Positions 24,306 to 31,504 of a stretch of DNA of 36,346 bases are shown here, one piece after another. Source of the DNA: Actinobacteria bacterium 21-64-8 (GTDB taxonomy: Bacteria; Pseudomonadota; Alphaproteobacteria; Sphingomonadales; Sphingomonadaceae); assembly GCA_903970225.1 (NCBI GenBank), contig CAJCHR010000266.1, forward strand, positions 1-36,346, read 5' to 3'. The notes beneath the pieces were generated by a model. That model saw only the letters and a program-made list of their open reading frames with translations. It was not told the origin of the DNA and ran no database searches. The first letter of the stretch is position 1, and each line of letters begins with the position of its first letter. Both the position numbers and the translations under genes were made by a program.

Positions 24306-25611
24306 GCTCCTCAAGGAGCTGATGAATCTTGAGGAAGGCCAAAGGCTGATAGAGCTTCGGGGGCTATCCGAAGAGGAAAGAAAGGAACTCCGGTATCATT
24401 GGCAAGTCTGGGCGCGTTCCTCACAAATCTCGCCGAAAAGCGACTGGCGCGTCTGGCTTATTCTTGCAGGTCGCGGTTTCGGCAAGACTCGTGCGGGGGC
24501 CGAATGGGTTCGCGCCATGGCGAGAGATCCCGAAGCGCGGATCGCGTTGGTCGCAGCGTCGCTCGGCGAGGCACGCGCGGTTATGGTCGAGGGAGAGAGC
24601 GGTCTGCTCGCGATCAGCCCGCCGACGGCTTACCCGGATTTCGAACCATCACTTCGCAGACTGACCTGGCCCAACGGCGCATTCGCAACACTTTATTCCG
24701 CCGCCGAGCCCGAAAGCTTGCGAGGCCCTCAACATAGCCACGCCTGGTGTGACGAGATCGGCAAATGGGAGAACGCCTCATCCCGCGCGGTCAGCGGCTG
24801 GGACAACCTGATGCTCGGCCTGCGGCTTGGCGATGCGCCGCAAGTGGTCGCGACCACCACCCCGCGTGCGGTGCCGCTGGTGCAGCGGCTGATGAAGGAC
24901 ACGCACATCGAATTCACCCGCGGCAAGAGTGAAGACAATGGCGATCACCTGCCCGCGCGGTTCCTTGAGGATATGCGCGAGCGGTACGGACAATCGCTGC
25001 TCGGGCGCCAGGAACTCGACGGCGAGCTGATCCTCGATCTGCCGGGCGCATTGTGGACGCGCACCCTGCTCGAGACGTGCCGGGAAGCCAGCGCATCGTC
25101 CGCGCCGGTGCGCACGGTCATCGGCGTCGATCCGCCGGCTTCGGCGAATGGCGATGCCTGCGGGATCATCGTCGCAGCGCTGGGCGAAGATGGCCTGGGG
25201 CGCGTGCTTGCCGACGCGTCGGTCGAGAAGCCGACGCCCGAGACTTGGGCACGCGCGGTTGCTGCGGCGGCGCAGGCCTGGGACGCCGACAGGGTCATCG
25301 CCGAAGCCAACCAGGGTGGGGCGATGGTCGAGAGCGTGCTGCGCGCCGCCGATGTGTCGCTGCCGCTCAAGCTGGTTCACGCGAGCCGCGGCAAGGCTGC
25401 GCGCGCCGAGCCGATCGCGGCTTTGTACGAAGTCGGACGCGTCCGCCATGCGGGTACCTTCCCGGCGCTCGAAGACGAGCTGAGCGGGATGATGGTCGGC
25501 AATGGTTACCAGGGCCCAGGCGATTCGCCCGACCGTGCCGACGCGCTCGTCTGGGCCCTGACCGAACTGATGCTGACTCCTGCGCGAACGCCCCGCATCC
25601 GGATGGCGTGA
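24292..25611 (+). CDS. GTA terminase large subunit (RcGTA gp2)
   Basis: TerL packages DNA into the prohead using ATP and cuts it when the head is full. Walker A is ILAGRGFGKTRAG with Lys65, Walker B ends in AWCDE with Asp154 and Glu155. The C-terminal RNase H-fold nuclease shows Asp280 in VIGVDPPAS, Glu338 in VIAEANQGG and Asp414/Asp417 in SPDRADALVWAL. Both activities look intact, so the packaging machine should be functional. The frame is open far upstream inside the small terminase gene; the ATG at 24292 has GGAGG three bases before it and gives a normal 439-residue protein. Confidence 0.95.
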   Translation: MKTSRLLKELMNLEEGQRLIELRGLSEEERKELRYHWQVWARSSQISPKSDWRVWLILAGRGFGKTRAGAEWVRAMARDPEARIALVAASLGEARAVMVEGESGLLAISPPTAYPDFEPSLRRLTWPNGAFATLYSAAEPESLRGPQHSHAWCDEIGKWENASSRAVSGWDNLMLGLRLGDAPQVVATTTPRAVPLVQRLMKDTHIEFTRGKSEDNGDHLPARFLEDMRERYGQSLLGRQELDGELILDLPGALWTRTLLETCREASASSAPVRTVIGVDPPASANGDACGIIVAALGEDGLGRVLADASVEKPTPETWARAVAAAAQAWDADRVIAEANQGGAMVESVLRAADVSLPLKLVHASRGKAARAEPIAALYEVGRVRHAGTFPALEDELSGMMVGNGYQGPGDSPDRADALVWALTELMLTPARTPRIRMA

Positions 25612-25649
25612 GCCGCCAAGGCTGCTCCTGAATCACAGAAAGGCTCTTC

Positions 25650-26810
25650 ATGTCCTTCCTTCAGACGCTGGCCGCCGCCTTCAAGGGCGGGGCCGGGCGC
25701 GTGCCGCTGGCGCGCGGGTTCAACTCGCCGTGGTACTTCGCCGATGGCGCCGGCGCGCGCGATTGCTTCAATTATCCCGTCGCGGTTCGGCGCGCTTACC
25801 TCGACAACCCGGTGGCGCAGCGTTCGGTGCGGCTGGTGGCCGAGGGAATCGGCGGTGCGCCGCTTCTTCCGGCCGATCCCGAACTGCTCGCGCTGGTGAC
25901 AGCGACGAGCGCGGGCCAGTCCCTGCTCGAAACGCTCGCTTCCTATCTGTCGCTGCACGGCAACGGTTACGTCCAGATCATGAAGGACGCGCGCGGTCGT
26001 CCGGTGGAGCTGTTCGCGCTGCGCCCCGAGCGCGTGACGATCGTCGCGGGCCCCGATGGCTGGCCGGCTGCTTATGCGTACCAGGTCGGCGGGAATACGC
26101 TTACGATCCCGGTGCTCGATGGCGACGCCTCGCCGAACATCATCCACATCCGCCACTTCAATCCGGCGGACGACCATTATGGGGCAGGCTGCCTGAGCGC
26201 TGCCGGGCAAGCGGTCGCGACGCATAGCGCCGCGGCGAACTGGAACCGTTCGCTGCTGGAAAATGCGGCACGGCCCTCGGGCGCGCTGGTCTACGACAGC
26301 GGCGATGCGGGCGCGCTGACGACCGACCAGTTCGATCGGCTCAAGGCCGAACTCGAACGCGCGTTCGCAGGGGAGATAAACGCCGGGCGGCCGATGCTGC
26401 TCGAGGGCGGGCTCAAATGGCAAGGCATGAGCATGAGCCCGGCGGACATGGACTTCGCAACGCTCAAGGCGGCCGCGGCGCGCGACATTGCGCTCGCGTT
26501 CGGGGTGCCGCCGATGCTGCTCGGGATGCCGGGCGATTCGACTTATGCGAACTACAAGGAGGCCAACAAGGCGCTGTGGCGGCTGACGCTGCTGCCGCTG
26601 GCGAACAAGATCCTTTCGGCGATGGTCGAGGGCCTGGCGACCTGGTTTCCAGACGCGCGGCTGGCGATCGATCTCGATCGCGTGCCCGCGCTGGCGGAGG
26701 ACCGCGAGGCGCTTTGGTCGCAGGTCAAGGGCGCGACATTCCTCAGCGATGCCGAGAAACGCGCGCTGCTCGGCCTGCCCGAGGTTCCGGCTTCGGGGAC
26801 AGCATCGTGA
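25650..26810 (+). CDS. GTA portal protein, HK97 family (RcGTA gp3)
   Basis: The portal forms the ring at the capsid vertex through which DNA enters and leaves. The 386-residue sequence has the HK97-type portal pattern: NPVAQRSVRLVAEGIGGAPL, SYLSLHGNGYVQIMKD, the FALRPERVTIVAG strand, the IHIRHFNPADDHYGAGCLS segment, and the tunnel-helix region DIALAFGVPPMLLGMPGDSTYANYKEAN. The ATG lies 38 bases after terL. The last codons overlap the next start as GTGA. Confidence 0.95.
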   Translation: MSFLQTLAAAFKGGAGRVPLARGFNSPWYFADGAGARDCFNYPVAVRRAYLDNPVAQRSVRLVAEGIGGAPLLPADPELLALVTATSAGQSLLETLASYLSLHGNGYVQIMKDARGRPVELFALRPERVTIVAGPDGWPAAYAYQVGGNTLTIPVLDGDASPNIIHIRHFNPADDHYGAGCLSAAGQAVATHSAAANWNRSLLENAARPSGALVYDSGDAGALTTDQFDRLKAELERAFAGEINAGRPMLLEGGLKWQGMSMSPADMDFATLKAAAARDIALAFGVPPMLLGMPGDSTYANYKEANKALWRLTLLPLANKILSAMVEGLATWFPDARLAIDLDRVPALAEDREALWSQVKGATFLSDAEKRALLGLPEVPASGTAS

Positions 26811-27115
26811 GCCGCGAGGCAATGCTCGCGCAGCTGGTCGCGCAGGCGGTCGATGGCGGCGGCGATCTCGTCACGCTGCGCGCGATCATCGAGGAAGCCA
26901 GCGAGCTTAGCGTCCAGCGCGTGCTCGCGCGCATGGGCCTCGATGACGAGGACGCGCACGAGGATCTCAACGAACTGCGCCAGCTGCTCAACGCCTGGCG
27001 CGATGCCAAGCGCAGTGCGCGCCGCGCGGTGGTCGAATGGATCGTGCGCGGGCTGCTCGCGCTGCTGCTGATCTGTATCGCTTACCGCTTCGGATTCCCC
27101 GAGGCGCTTAAGTGA
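26807..27115 (+). CDS. Small GTA protein with C-terminal membrane helix (gp3.5 position), 102 aa
   Basis: This gene lies between portal and protease and starts with a GTG that overlaps the portal stop as GTGA. The N-terminal 60 residues are helical and acidic (MLAQLVAQAVDGGGDLVTL, LARMGLDDEDAHEDLNEL). A basic stretch (RDAKRSARRAVVEW) precedes one membrane helix, IVRGLLALLLICIAYRFGF. It resembles the small DUF6127-type proteins found at this place in GTA clusters, whose role is not known. A membrane anchor in a head-morphogenesis operon hints at assembly near the inner membrane, but that is inference. Its stop overlaps the protease start, again as GTGA. Confidence 0.8.
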   Translation: MSREAMLAQLVAQAVDGGGDLVTLRAIIEEASELSVQRVLARMGLDDEDAHEDLNELRQLLNAWRDAKRSARRAVVEWIVRGLLALLLICIAYRFGFPEALK

Positions 27116-27582
27116 GGGGCGGGCAAGCGAGCCTGCGCTTTGCCGGTTATGCCGCGCTGTTCGATGCCCGCGATGCGGGACGCGACGTGATCCGCAAGGG
27201 TGCGTTCACGCGCACGCTGGCGGTGCGCAAGGACCCAGTGCCGCTCTATTGGCAGCACCGCCCCGACCAGCGGATCGGCTGGATCGAATCGGTCGCCGAG
27301 GATGCGCGCGGCCTGCGCGTGATCGGATCGATCGACAATCCCGAAGGCGGCGCCGGGCAAGCGCTGCAGCACCGCAAGATCTCGGGTCTGAGCTTCGGCT
27401 ACGTCGCCAAGGACAGCCGCCGCGACCAGAACGGGCGCGAGCTGCTCGATGTCGACCTGTTCGAAATCAGCTTGGTCTCGCACCCGATGCAACACGGCGC
27501 GCGCGTCCATTTCGTCGGCCCGGCTTCTACCCTGTTCGAAGCGGCGCCTCAGATCGCAGAACCTCAGGCCGCCGCTGCCTGA
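27112..27582 (+). CDS. GTA prohead protease, HK97 family (RcGTA gp4)
   Basis: This serine protease removes the N-terminal delta domain of the capsid protein during head maturation. The herpes/HK97 protease triad can be placed: His49 in LYWQHRPDQRIG, Ser94 in KISGLSFGYVAK, and Glu118 in LFEISLVSHPM. The N-terminus (FAGYAALFDARDAGRDVIRKGAF) is also typical. At 156 residues it is a compact form with no added scaffold domain. The start is a GTG overlapping the upstream stop by 4 bases. Confidence 0.93.
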   Translation: MRGGQASLRFAGYAALFDARDAGRDVIRKGAFTRTLAVRKDPVPLYWQHRPDQRIGWIESVAEDARGLRVIGSIDNPEGGAGQALQHRKISGLSFGYVAKDSRRDQNGRELLDVDLFEISLVSHPMQHGARVHFVGPASTLFEAAPQIAEPQAAAA

Positions 27583-27597
27583 TCCCTCTTTTGACCC

Positions 27598-27616
27598 GGC
27601 CGCCTTTGGGGCGGCC
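27598..27616 (+). terminator. Stem-loop between protease and capsid genes
   Basis: GGCCGCC-TTTGG-GGCGGCC is a perfect 7-base stem with a 5-base loop, in the 56-base gap between protease and capsid, followed by TTCCTTG. The weak T-run makes it a poor terminator. It could be an RNA stability or processing element protecting the capsid message. Confidence 0.45.
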
Positions 27617-27638
27617 TTCCTTGAAAGGTGAATGCCCC

Positions 27639-28778
27639 ATGGAAATGCCAGTTGATGGTGAGGCGCTTGGCGCCTCGTTCGATATCGTCGCGCGTCAGGA
27701 CGCGGCCGACCAGGCGCTGGACGCGCTGCGCGGCGATTTCGCCGAAGTGAAGATGAACCTCGAGAAGATGGCGCGCTCGTCCGCCGGACGTCCTGCGCTC
27801 GAAGGTGCGGGCTCGCTCAGCCCCGAGCGCAAGGGCTTCGTCGATGGCTATATCCGCCAGGGCCGCGACGCCGAACTCAAGTCGTTCTCAATCGGCTCGC
27901 CCTCCGACGGTGGCTATACCGTTCCGCGCGAGATCGATGCGGTCATCGCCGCGCGGCTTAAAGCGATCAGCCCGATCCGTTCAATTGCGCAAGTCGTCCA
28001 GACCGGCACCTCTGGCTATCGCAAGCTGATCAACATCGGCAACACCACCAGCGGCTGGGTCAGCGAGACCGTAGCGCGCCCGAACACCAACACGCCCAGC
28101 TTCGCCGAGATCGTGCCCCCCTCGGGCGAGCTTTACGCGAATCCGGCGGCGACCCAGCAGATGCTCGACGATGCGGCGTTCGATGTCGAAACCTGGCTCG
28201 CCGACGAGATCGCGCGCGAATTCGCCCGGGCCGAGGGTGCGGCGTTCGTCAATGGCACGGGCACCAACCAGCCGTCGGGCTTCCTCAATGCACCGACCGC
28301 GAACACCAACGATGCCAACCGCGCGTTCGGGACGCTGCAATACACCGTCACCGCCAACGCCAGCACGCTGGGGACCACGCCCGAGCTCAAGCTGGTCGAC
28401 CTGGTCCATTCGCTCAAGGCCGCGCATCGCCAGAACGGCACCTGGGTGATGAACTCGGGGACACTCGCAGAGGTCCGCAAGCTCAAGGATTCGACCGGCG
28501 CATTCCTGTGGCAGCCGGGGCTTCTTGCCGGTCAGCCGAACCTGTTGCTCGGCTACCCGGTGGTCGAGGCGGCGGATATGCCCGATATCGCCGCGAACGC
28601 TTTCCCGATCGCGTTCGGCAACTTCCAGGCCGGCTATATCATCGCCGAACGCCACACGACGACGATCCTGCGTGATCCGTTCACCAACAAGCCGTTCGTG
28701 AACTTCTACGCAACCAAGCGGATCGGCGGCCAGGTGCTCGACAGCGATGCGATCAAGCTCCTGAAGATCTCGACCTAA
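27639..28778 (+). CDS. GTA major capsid protein, HK97 family (RcGTA gp5)
   Basis: This is the shell protein of the particle. Residues 1 to about 85 form a helical delta-type domain (DAADQALDALRGDFAEVKMNL) expected to be cut off by the protease. The HK97 core starts near SIGSPSDGGYTVPREIDAV and contains ISPIRSIAQVVQTGTSGYRK, the E-loop region with SGWVSETVARPNTNTPSFAEI, the GAAFVNGTGTNQPSGFLN segment and the end FVNFYATKRIGGQVLDSDAIK. The frame is open upstream to 27249, but those codons lie inside the protease gene; the ATG at 27639, after AAAGG, gives 379 residues. A strong terminator follows. Confidence 0.95.
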   Translation: MEMPVDGEALGASFDIVARQDAADQALDALRGDFAEVKMNLEKMARSSAGRPALEGAGSLSPERKGFVDGYIRQGRDAELKSFSIGSPSDGGYTVPREIDAVIAARLKAISPIRSIAQVVQTGTSGYRKLINIGNTTSGWVSETVARPNTNTPSFAEIVPPSGELYANPAATQQMLDDAAFDVETWLADEIAREFARAEGAAFVNGTGTNQPSGFLNAPTANTNDANRAFGTLQYTVTANASTLGTTPELKLVDLVHSLKAAHRQNGTWVMNSGTLAEVRKLKDSTGAFLWQPGLLAGQPNLLLGYPVVEAADMPDIAANAFPIAFGNFQAGYIIAERHTTTILRDPFTNKPFVNFYATKRIGGQVLDSDAIKLLKIST

Positions 28779-28815
28779 GCGCTCCCCTGCCGGAGCGCGG
28801 TGCGCGCCGGCTCCT

Positions 28816-28871
28816 TGCACCCGCGCCGCGTCGCTTTTCCCCTTTTGCCGGGCGGCGCGGGTGCATTTTTT
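28816..28871 (+). terminator. Strong intrinsic terminator after the capsid gene
   Basis: A 14-base perfect stem (28816-28829 with 28852-28865; core GCACCCGCGCCGC with GCGGCGCGGGTGC) encloses a 22-base loop and is followed directly by TTTTTT (28866-28871). It lies 38 bases after the capsid stop and 28 bases before the next GTA gene, inside the cluster. Confidence 0.85.
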
Positions 28872-28898
28872 CTAGCTGCCTTGGAAACGGAGACCGCC

Positions 28899-29447
28899 AT
28901 GAAGCGGGCAATCTTGACGCCGGTCGTCCCGACGGCCTCCGCGCTTGCCGATCTCAAGACCTGGCTCGGCATCGCCACCACGCGCGACGACGCCGAACTG
29001 ACCGACCTGCTGCAGGCCTGCCTCGAAACCTGCGAGGCGTTTACCGGGATCATGCCGGTGAGTGCGACGTGCGAAGAGGTGCTGCCGGTCTGTGCCGGCT
29101 GGCAGGCGCTTTCGGCGCAGCCGGTGCAGGCGATCACCGCGGTCGCGGCGCTCGACCTTACCGGTACGCGGACCACGCTGGCGCCATCGATCTACCAGAT
29201 CGACATTGCGCCTGACGGTGTCGGCTCGGTGCGGCTCGGTGCGCCGGACGCGCGGGGCCGGATCGTGGTCACTTATACCGCAGGCCTCGCCGCCAATTGG
29301 GATGCACTACCTGAAGGTCTGCATCACGGCATCATGCGCCTCGCCGCGCATCAGTACCGCGAGCGTGACGGCACCGCCGCCGGCCCGGTGCCACCCGCGT
29401 CGGTCGCCGCATTCTGGCGACCTTGGCGCCGGGTGAGGCTGGCATGA
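28899..29447 (+). CDS. GTA head-tail connector protein (RcGTA gp6), 182 aa
   Basis: The protein matches the HK97 gp6-like / phiE125 gp8-type connector family: the N-terminal helices ADLKTWLGIATTRDDAELTDLLQAC and ETCEAFTGIMPV, then a beta region (IYQIDIAPDGVGSVRLG, GRIVVTYTAGLAANWDALP) and a last helix GIMRLAAHQYRERDG. It forms the adaptor ring below the portal. The frame is open across the terminator to 28800, but the ATG at 28899 with GGAGA upstream is the natural start and lies downstream of the hairpin. Its stop overlaps the next gene as ATGA. Confidence 0.9.
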   Translation: MKRAILTPVVPTASALADLKTWLGIATTRDDAELTDLLQACLETCEAFTGIMPVSATCEEVLPVCAGWQALSAQPVQAITAVAALDLTGTRTTLAPSIYQIDIAPDGVGSVRLGAPDARGRIVVTYTAGLAANWDALPEGLHHGIMRLAAHQYRERDGTAAGPVPPASVAAFWRPWRRVRLA

Positions 29448-29620
29448 TCGAGACCAACGCGGACAGCGCGTTTCAGGCGTTGGAGAGCCAGCTCGAAGCG
29501 CAAGCCGCCGCGCTCGCCGAAGCCCGTCGGCAGAGTTCTCAACTTGCCAATGCGGGTGACCCGACGCGCTGGCGCCGACCCGACCTGCTCTGGCCCACGT
29601 TCACGGGAGGACAAAGATGA
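29444..29620 (+). CDS. Small unknown protein at the gp7 position, 58 aa
   Basis: This short ORF is coupled on both sides by ATGA overlaps, which supports its reality. It consists of one long Ala-, Gln- and Glu-rich helix with coiled-coil character (AFQALESQLEAQAAALAEA) and a basic, aromatic tail (DPTRWRRPDLLWPTF). In RcGTA this place is taken by gp7, a head-closure protein of roughly twice this length, of which no trace is visible here. It may be a lineage-specific replacement or an unrelated small assembly protein. Confidence 0.7.
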   Translation: MIETNADSAFQALESQLEAQAAALAEARRQSSQLANAGDPTRWRRPDLLWPTFTGGQR

Positions 29621-30009
29621 TCGAAGTTCTCCTGCGCGCTGCGCTGATCGCATGGCTCGCGGCTGACGCGACGCTGGCGGGCTTGCTCAACTCGGTCACC
29701 GAGGAAGTGCCATCGCGCACCGCGCTGCCGTGGCTGGCGATCGCCACCAGCGCGAGCACCGACTGGAGCTGCAAGAGCAACGCCGGCCGCGAAGTGCGCG
29801 TCGCCCTCGAACTCCATTGCCGCGGCGATGCACCGGATACCGCCGCAAGCTTGGTCTCGGCGATCGAGCAATCGGTTGCCGCACTGCCAAGTGCCCAGCC
29901 GACATACGACATCGTGACCACCCAGTTCATCCGCGCCCGCGCCGAACAGCGCCCCGCGAATACCCGCGCGATCCTGCTCGAATATCGCTTCCGCCTTCTG
30001 GCGCACTAG
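29617..30009 (+). CDS. GTA tail terminator, DUF3168 family (RcGTA gp8), 130 aa
   Basis: The pattern LLRAALIAWLAADATLAGLL, the LPWLAIATSASTDWSCKSNAGREVRV strand region and the end FIRARAEQRPANTRAILLEYRFRL are those of DUF3168, the family of tail-completion proteins that cap the tail tube and join it to the head. It overlaps the upstream small gene by 4 bases and is followed by the major tail protein after 23 bases. Confidence 0.9.
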   Translation: MIEVLLRAALIAWLAADATLAGLLNSVTEEVPSRTALPWLAIATSASTDWSCKSNAGREVRVALELHCRGDAPDTAASLVSAIEQSVAALPSAQPTYDIVTTQFIRARAEQRPANTRAILLEYRFRLLAH

Positions 30010-30032
30010 CCCTCACGCGAAAGGACAAGCCC

Positions 30033-30440
30033 ATGCCAGCCGAACACGGCGCCGCGTTTCTGCTCAAGATCACCGACGGCTCAGCCATTCCGAACTTTCA
30101 GACCGTGGCCGGCCTGCGCACCACGCAGATGTCGATCGCGGGCGACATGGTTGTCGTCACCAGCAAGGACAGTGCCGGCTGGCGTGACCTTCTGTCTGGC
30201 GCCGGCGCGCGTTCGATCTCCGTCTCGGCGACCGGTATCTTCCTGGCCAGCGCCGCCGAGATCCGTGTGCGCGGCAATGCGCTGACGGGTGTGCTCGACA
30301 CGTATCAGCTCAGCTTCGAGAGCGGCGACAAGCTGACCGGCAAGTTCCTGGTCCAGCGTCTCGAGTACGCCGGCGATTTCAACGGCGAACGCAATTACAC
30401 GATGCAGCTCGAAAGCTCGGGCGTGGTGACGCCGTCTTGA
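30033..30440 (+). CDS. GTA major tail tube protein (RcGTA gp9), 135 aa
   Basis: The 135-residue protein matches the phage major tail protein family of the TP901-1 type: GAAFLLKITDGSAIPNFQTVAGLRTTQMSI at the start, then SKDSAGWRDLLSGAGARSISVSATG and the YQLSFESGDKLTGKFLVQRLEYAGDFNGERNYT end. It polymerises into the tail tube. The frame is open from 29730 inside gp8, but the ATG at 30033 has AAGGA upstream and starts the conserved part. The stop overlaps gp10 as TTGA. Confidence 0.93.
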   Translation: MPAEHGAAFLLKITDGSAIPNFQTVAGLRTTQMSIAGDMVVVTSKDSAGWRDLLSGAGARSISVSATGIFLASAAEIRVRGNALTGVLDTYQLSFESGDKLTGKFLVQRLEYAGDFNGERNYTMQLESSGVVTPS

Positions 30441-30751
30441 ACGATCCTGCGAACACGCTGCGCGGCGAGGCGAGCCTTGTCGTACGGGGCATGGCGCGCG
30501 TGCTGCGCCCGTCCTTCAACGCGCTCGTCGCCGCCGAGGAGGAGCTCGGCCCGCTGTTCGCGCTGGTCGACCGGGCGGCTTCGGGCCAGCTCAAGCTCAG
30601 CGAGTTAACCGCACTATTCTGGCACTGCCTTGCCGAACGCGGGGACATCTTGCGGGAGGACATCTCCCATGCAGTGGTGGAAACCGGCCTTGCCGGCGCC
30701 GCCAAGCCGTTGCGCGCGCTTCTTGCGCAGATCCTTCAGGGCCGGGGATGA
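30437..30751 (+). CDS. GTA gp10-like tail assembly protein, 104 aa
   Basis: The sequence LRGEASLVVRGMARVLRPSFNALVAAEEELGPLFALVDRAASGQL is that of the GTA gp10 family, a gene found between the major tail protein and tape measure and thought to be a tail assembly chaperone. The start is a rare TTG at 30437, whose last two bases are shared with the tail-protein stop (TTGA); no other start codon precedes the conserved region. Re-initiation from the very abundant tail-protein message would keep its level low. It overlaps the next gene as ATGA. Confidence 0.88.
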   Translation: MNDPANTLRGEASLVVRGMARVLRPSFNALVAAEEELGPLFALVDRAASGQLKLSELTALFWHCLAERGDILREDISHAVVETGLAGAAKPLRALLAQILQGRG

Positions 30752-30951
30752 GCGAAGCTTTCGGCAGGGCAGCACTGCGCCTCGCCGCGCACGCCGCGCA
30801 GGCTCTTGGGTGGCGCCCCGCCGAATTCTGGGCCGCGACCCCCGCCGAACTCGCGACTTCGCTCGGCCTTGCCGATGCCGATCCGGGCGCGATGCTCGAT
30901 CGCAGTCAGCTCCAACGCTTGATGGACACAGACAATGACCGACCAGGTTGA
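30748..30951 (+). CDS. Small tail assembly chaperone (gp10.1-like), 67 aa
   Basis: The fragment GRAALRLAAHAAQALGWRPAEFWAATPAELATSLG is the hallmark of the small phage tail assembly chaperone that follows gp10 in GTA clusters (the Trp-x-Pro-x-x-Phe-Trp-x-x-Thr-Pro-x-Glu-Leu pattern). It should bind the tape measure before tube assembly. It starts at an ATGA overlap with gp10 and its 3' end overlaps the tape-measure gene by 17 bases. Confidence 0.88.
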   Translation: MSEAFGRAALRLAAHAAQALGWRPAEFWAATPAELATSLGLADADPGAMLDRSQLQRLMDTDNDRPG

Positions 30952-31504
30952 TTCGCTGCTGATCGACGTGCGCGCGAGCACGCAAGGCTTCGCGCAGGAT
31001 GTCGCGACGATGCGTACGGCGTTCGACGGCACGCTCGTCGGCGGCTTCACGCAAGGCGGGGCCGTACTCGACAAGAGCCTGACGAGCGCGATCCAGAAGG
31101 GCAGCTCGGGCTTTGACGATCTCAAGCGAACGGCGCTCTCGGCGCTGAACGAGATCGCGGCGCAATCGTTGCGCAGCCTGTTCGGCGGCACATCGGGCGG
31201 CACGTCCTCCGTGACAGGCGGCCTGCTGGGATCACTTCTCGGCCTTCCTGGCCGCGCGAGCGGCGGGCCGGTTTCTCCGGGCGGCGCCTATATCGTCGGT
31301 GAGCGCGGACCCGAAGTCTTCGTGCCCTCCTCGGTGGGCCGGATCGATAACGGCTCCGGCTCGGCGAACGCCACCGCGGCCGCACGTGACGTGCGTGTGG
31401 CGATCAATCTGAGCAGCCCCATGGGATCGAGCGTGCCGCAATCGCTCGAGCGTTCGTCGCGCCAAGTGGCCGCTGCCGTGCGCCGCGCGCTGGTCACGCG
31501 CTGA
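30935..31504 (+). CDS. Short tail tape measure protein (RcGTA gp11-like), 189 aa
   Basis: The C-terminal part RASGGPVSPGGAYIVGERGPEVFVPS is a motif of phage tape measure proteins, and the first 90 residues are helical (DVRASTQGFAQDVATMRTAFDG, LKRTALSALNEIAAQSLRSLFGG). Tape measure length sets tail length, so 189 residues imply a very short tail, as in RcGTA, whose gp11 is also short. The ATG lies 17 bases inside the chaperone gene, and the stop TGA shares one base with the gp12 ATG. Confidence 0.9.
   Translation: MTDQVDSLLIDVRASTQGFAQDVATMRTAFDGTLVGGFTQGGAVLDKSLTSAIQKGSSGFDDLKRTALSALNEIAAQSLRSLFGGTSGGTSSVTGGLLGSLLGLPGRASGGPVSPGGAYIVGERGPEVFVPSSVGRIDNGSGSANATAAARDVRVAINLSSPMGSSVPQSLERSSRQVAAAVRRALVTR

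Noticed and set aside
25506-26822. 438-residue frame antisense to the portal gene
   Set aside because: The portal gene is certain and the antisense protein has the Arg/Gln-rich look of a shadow.
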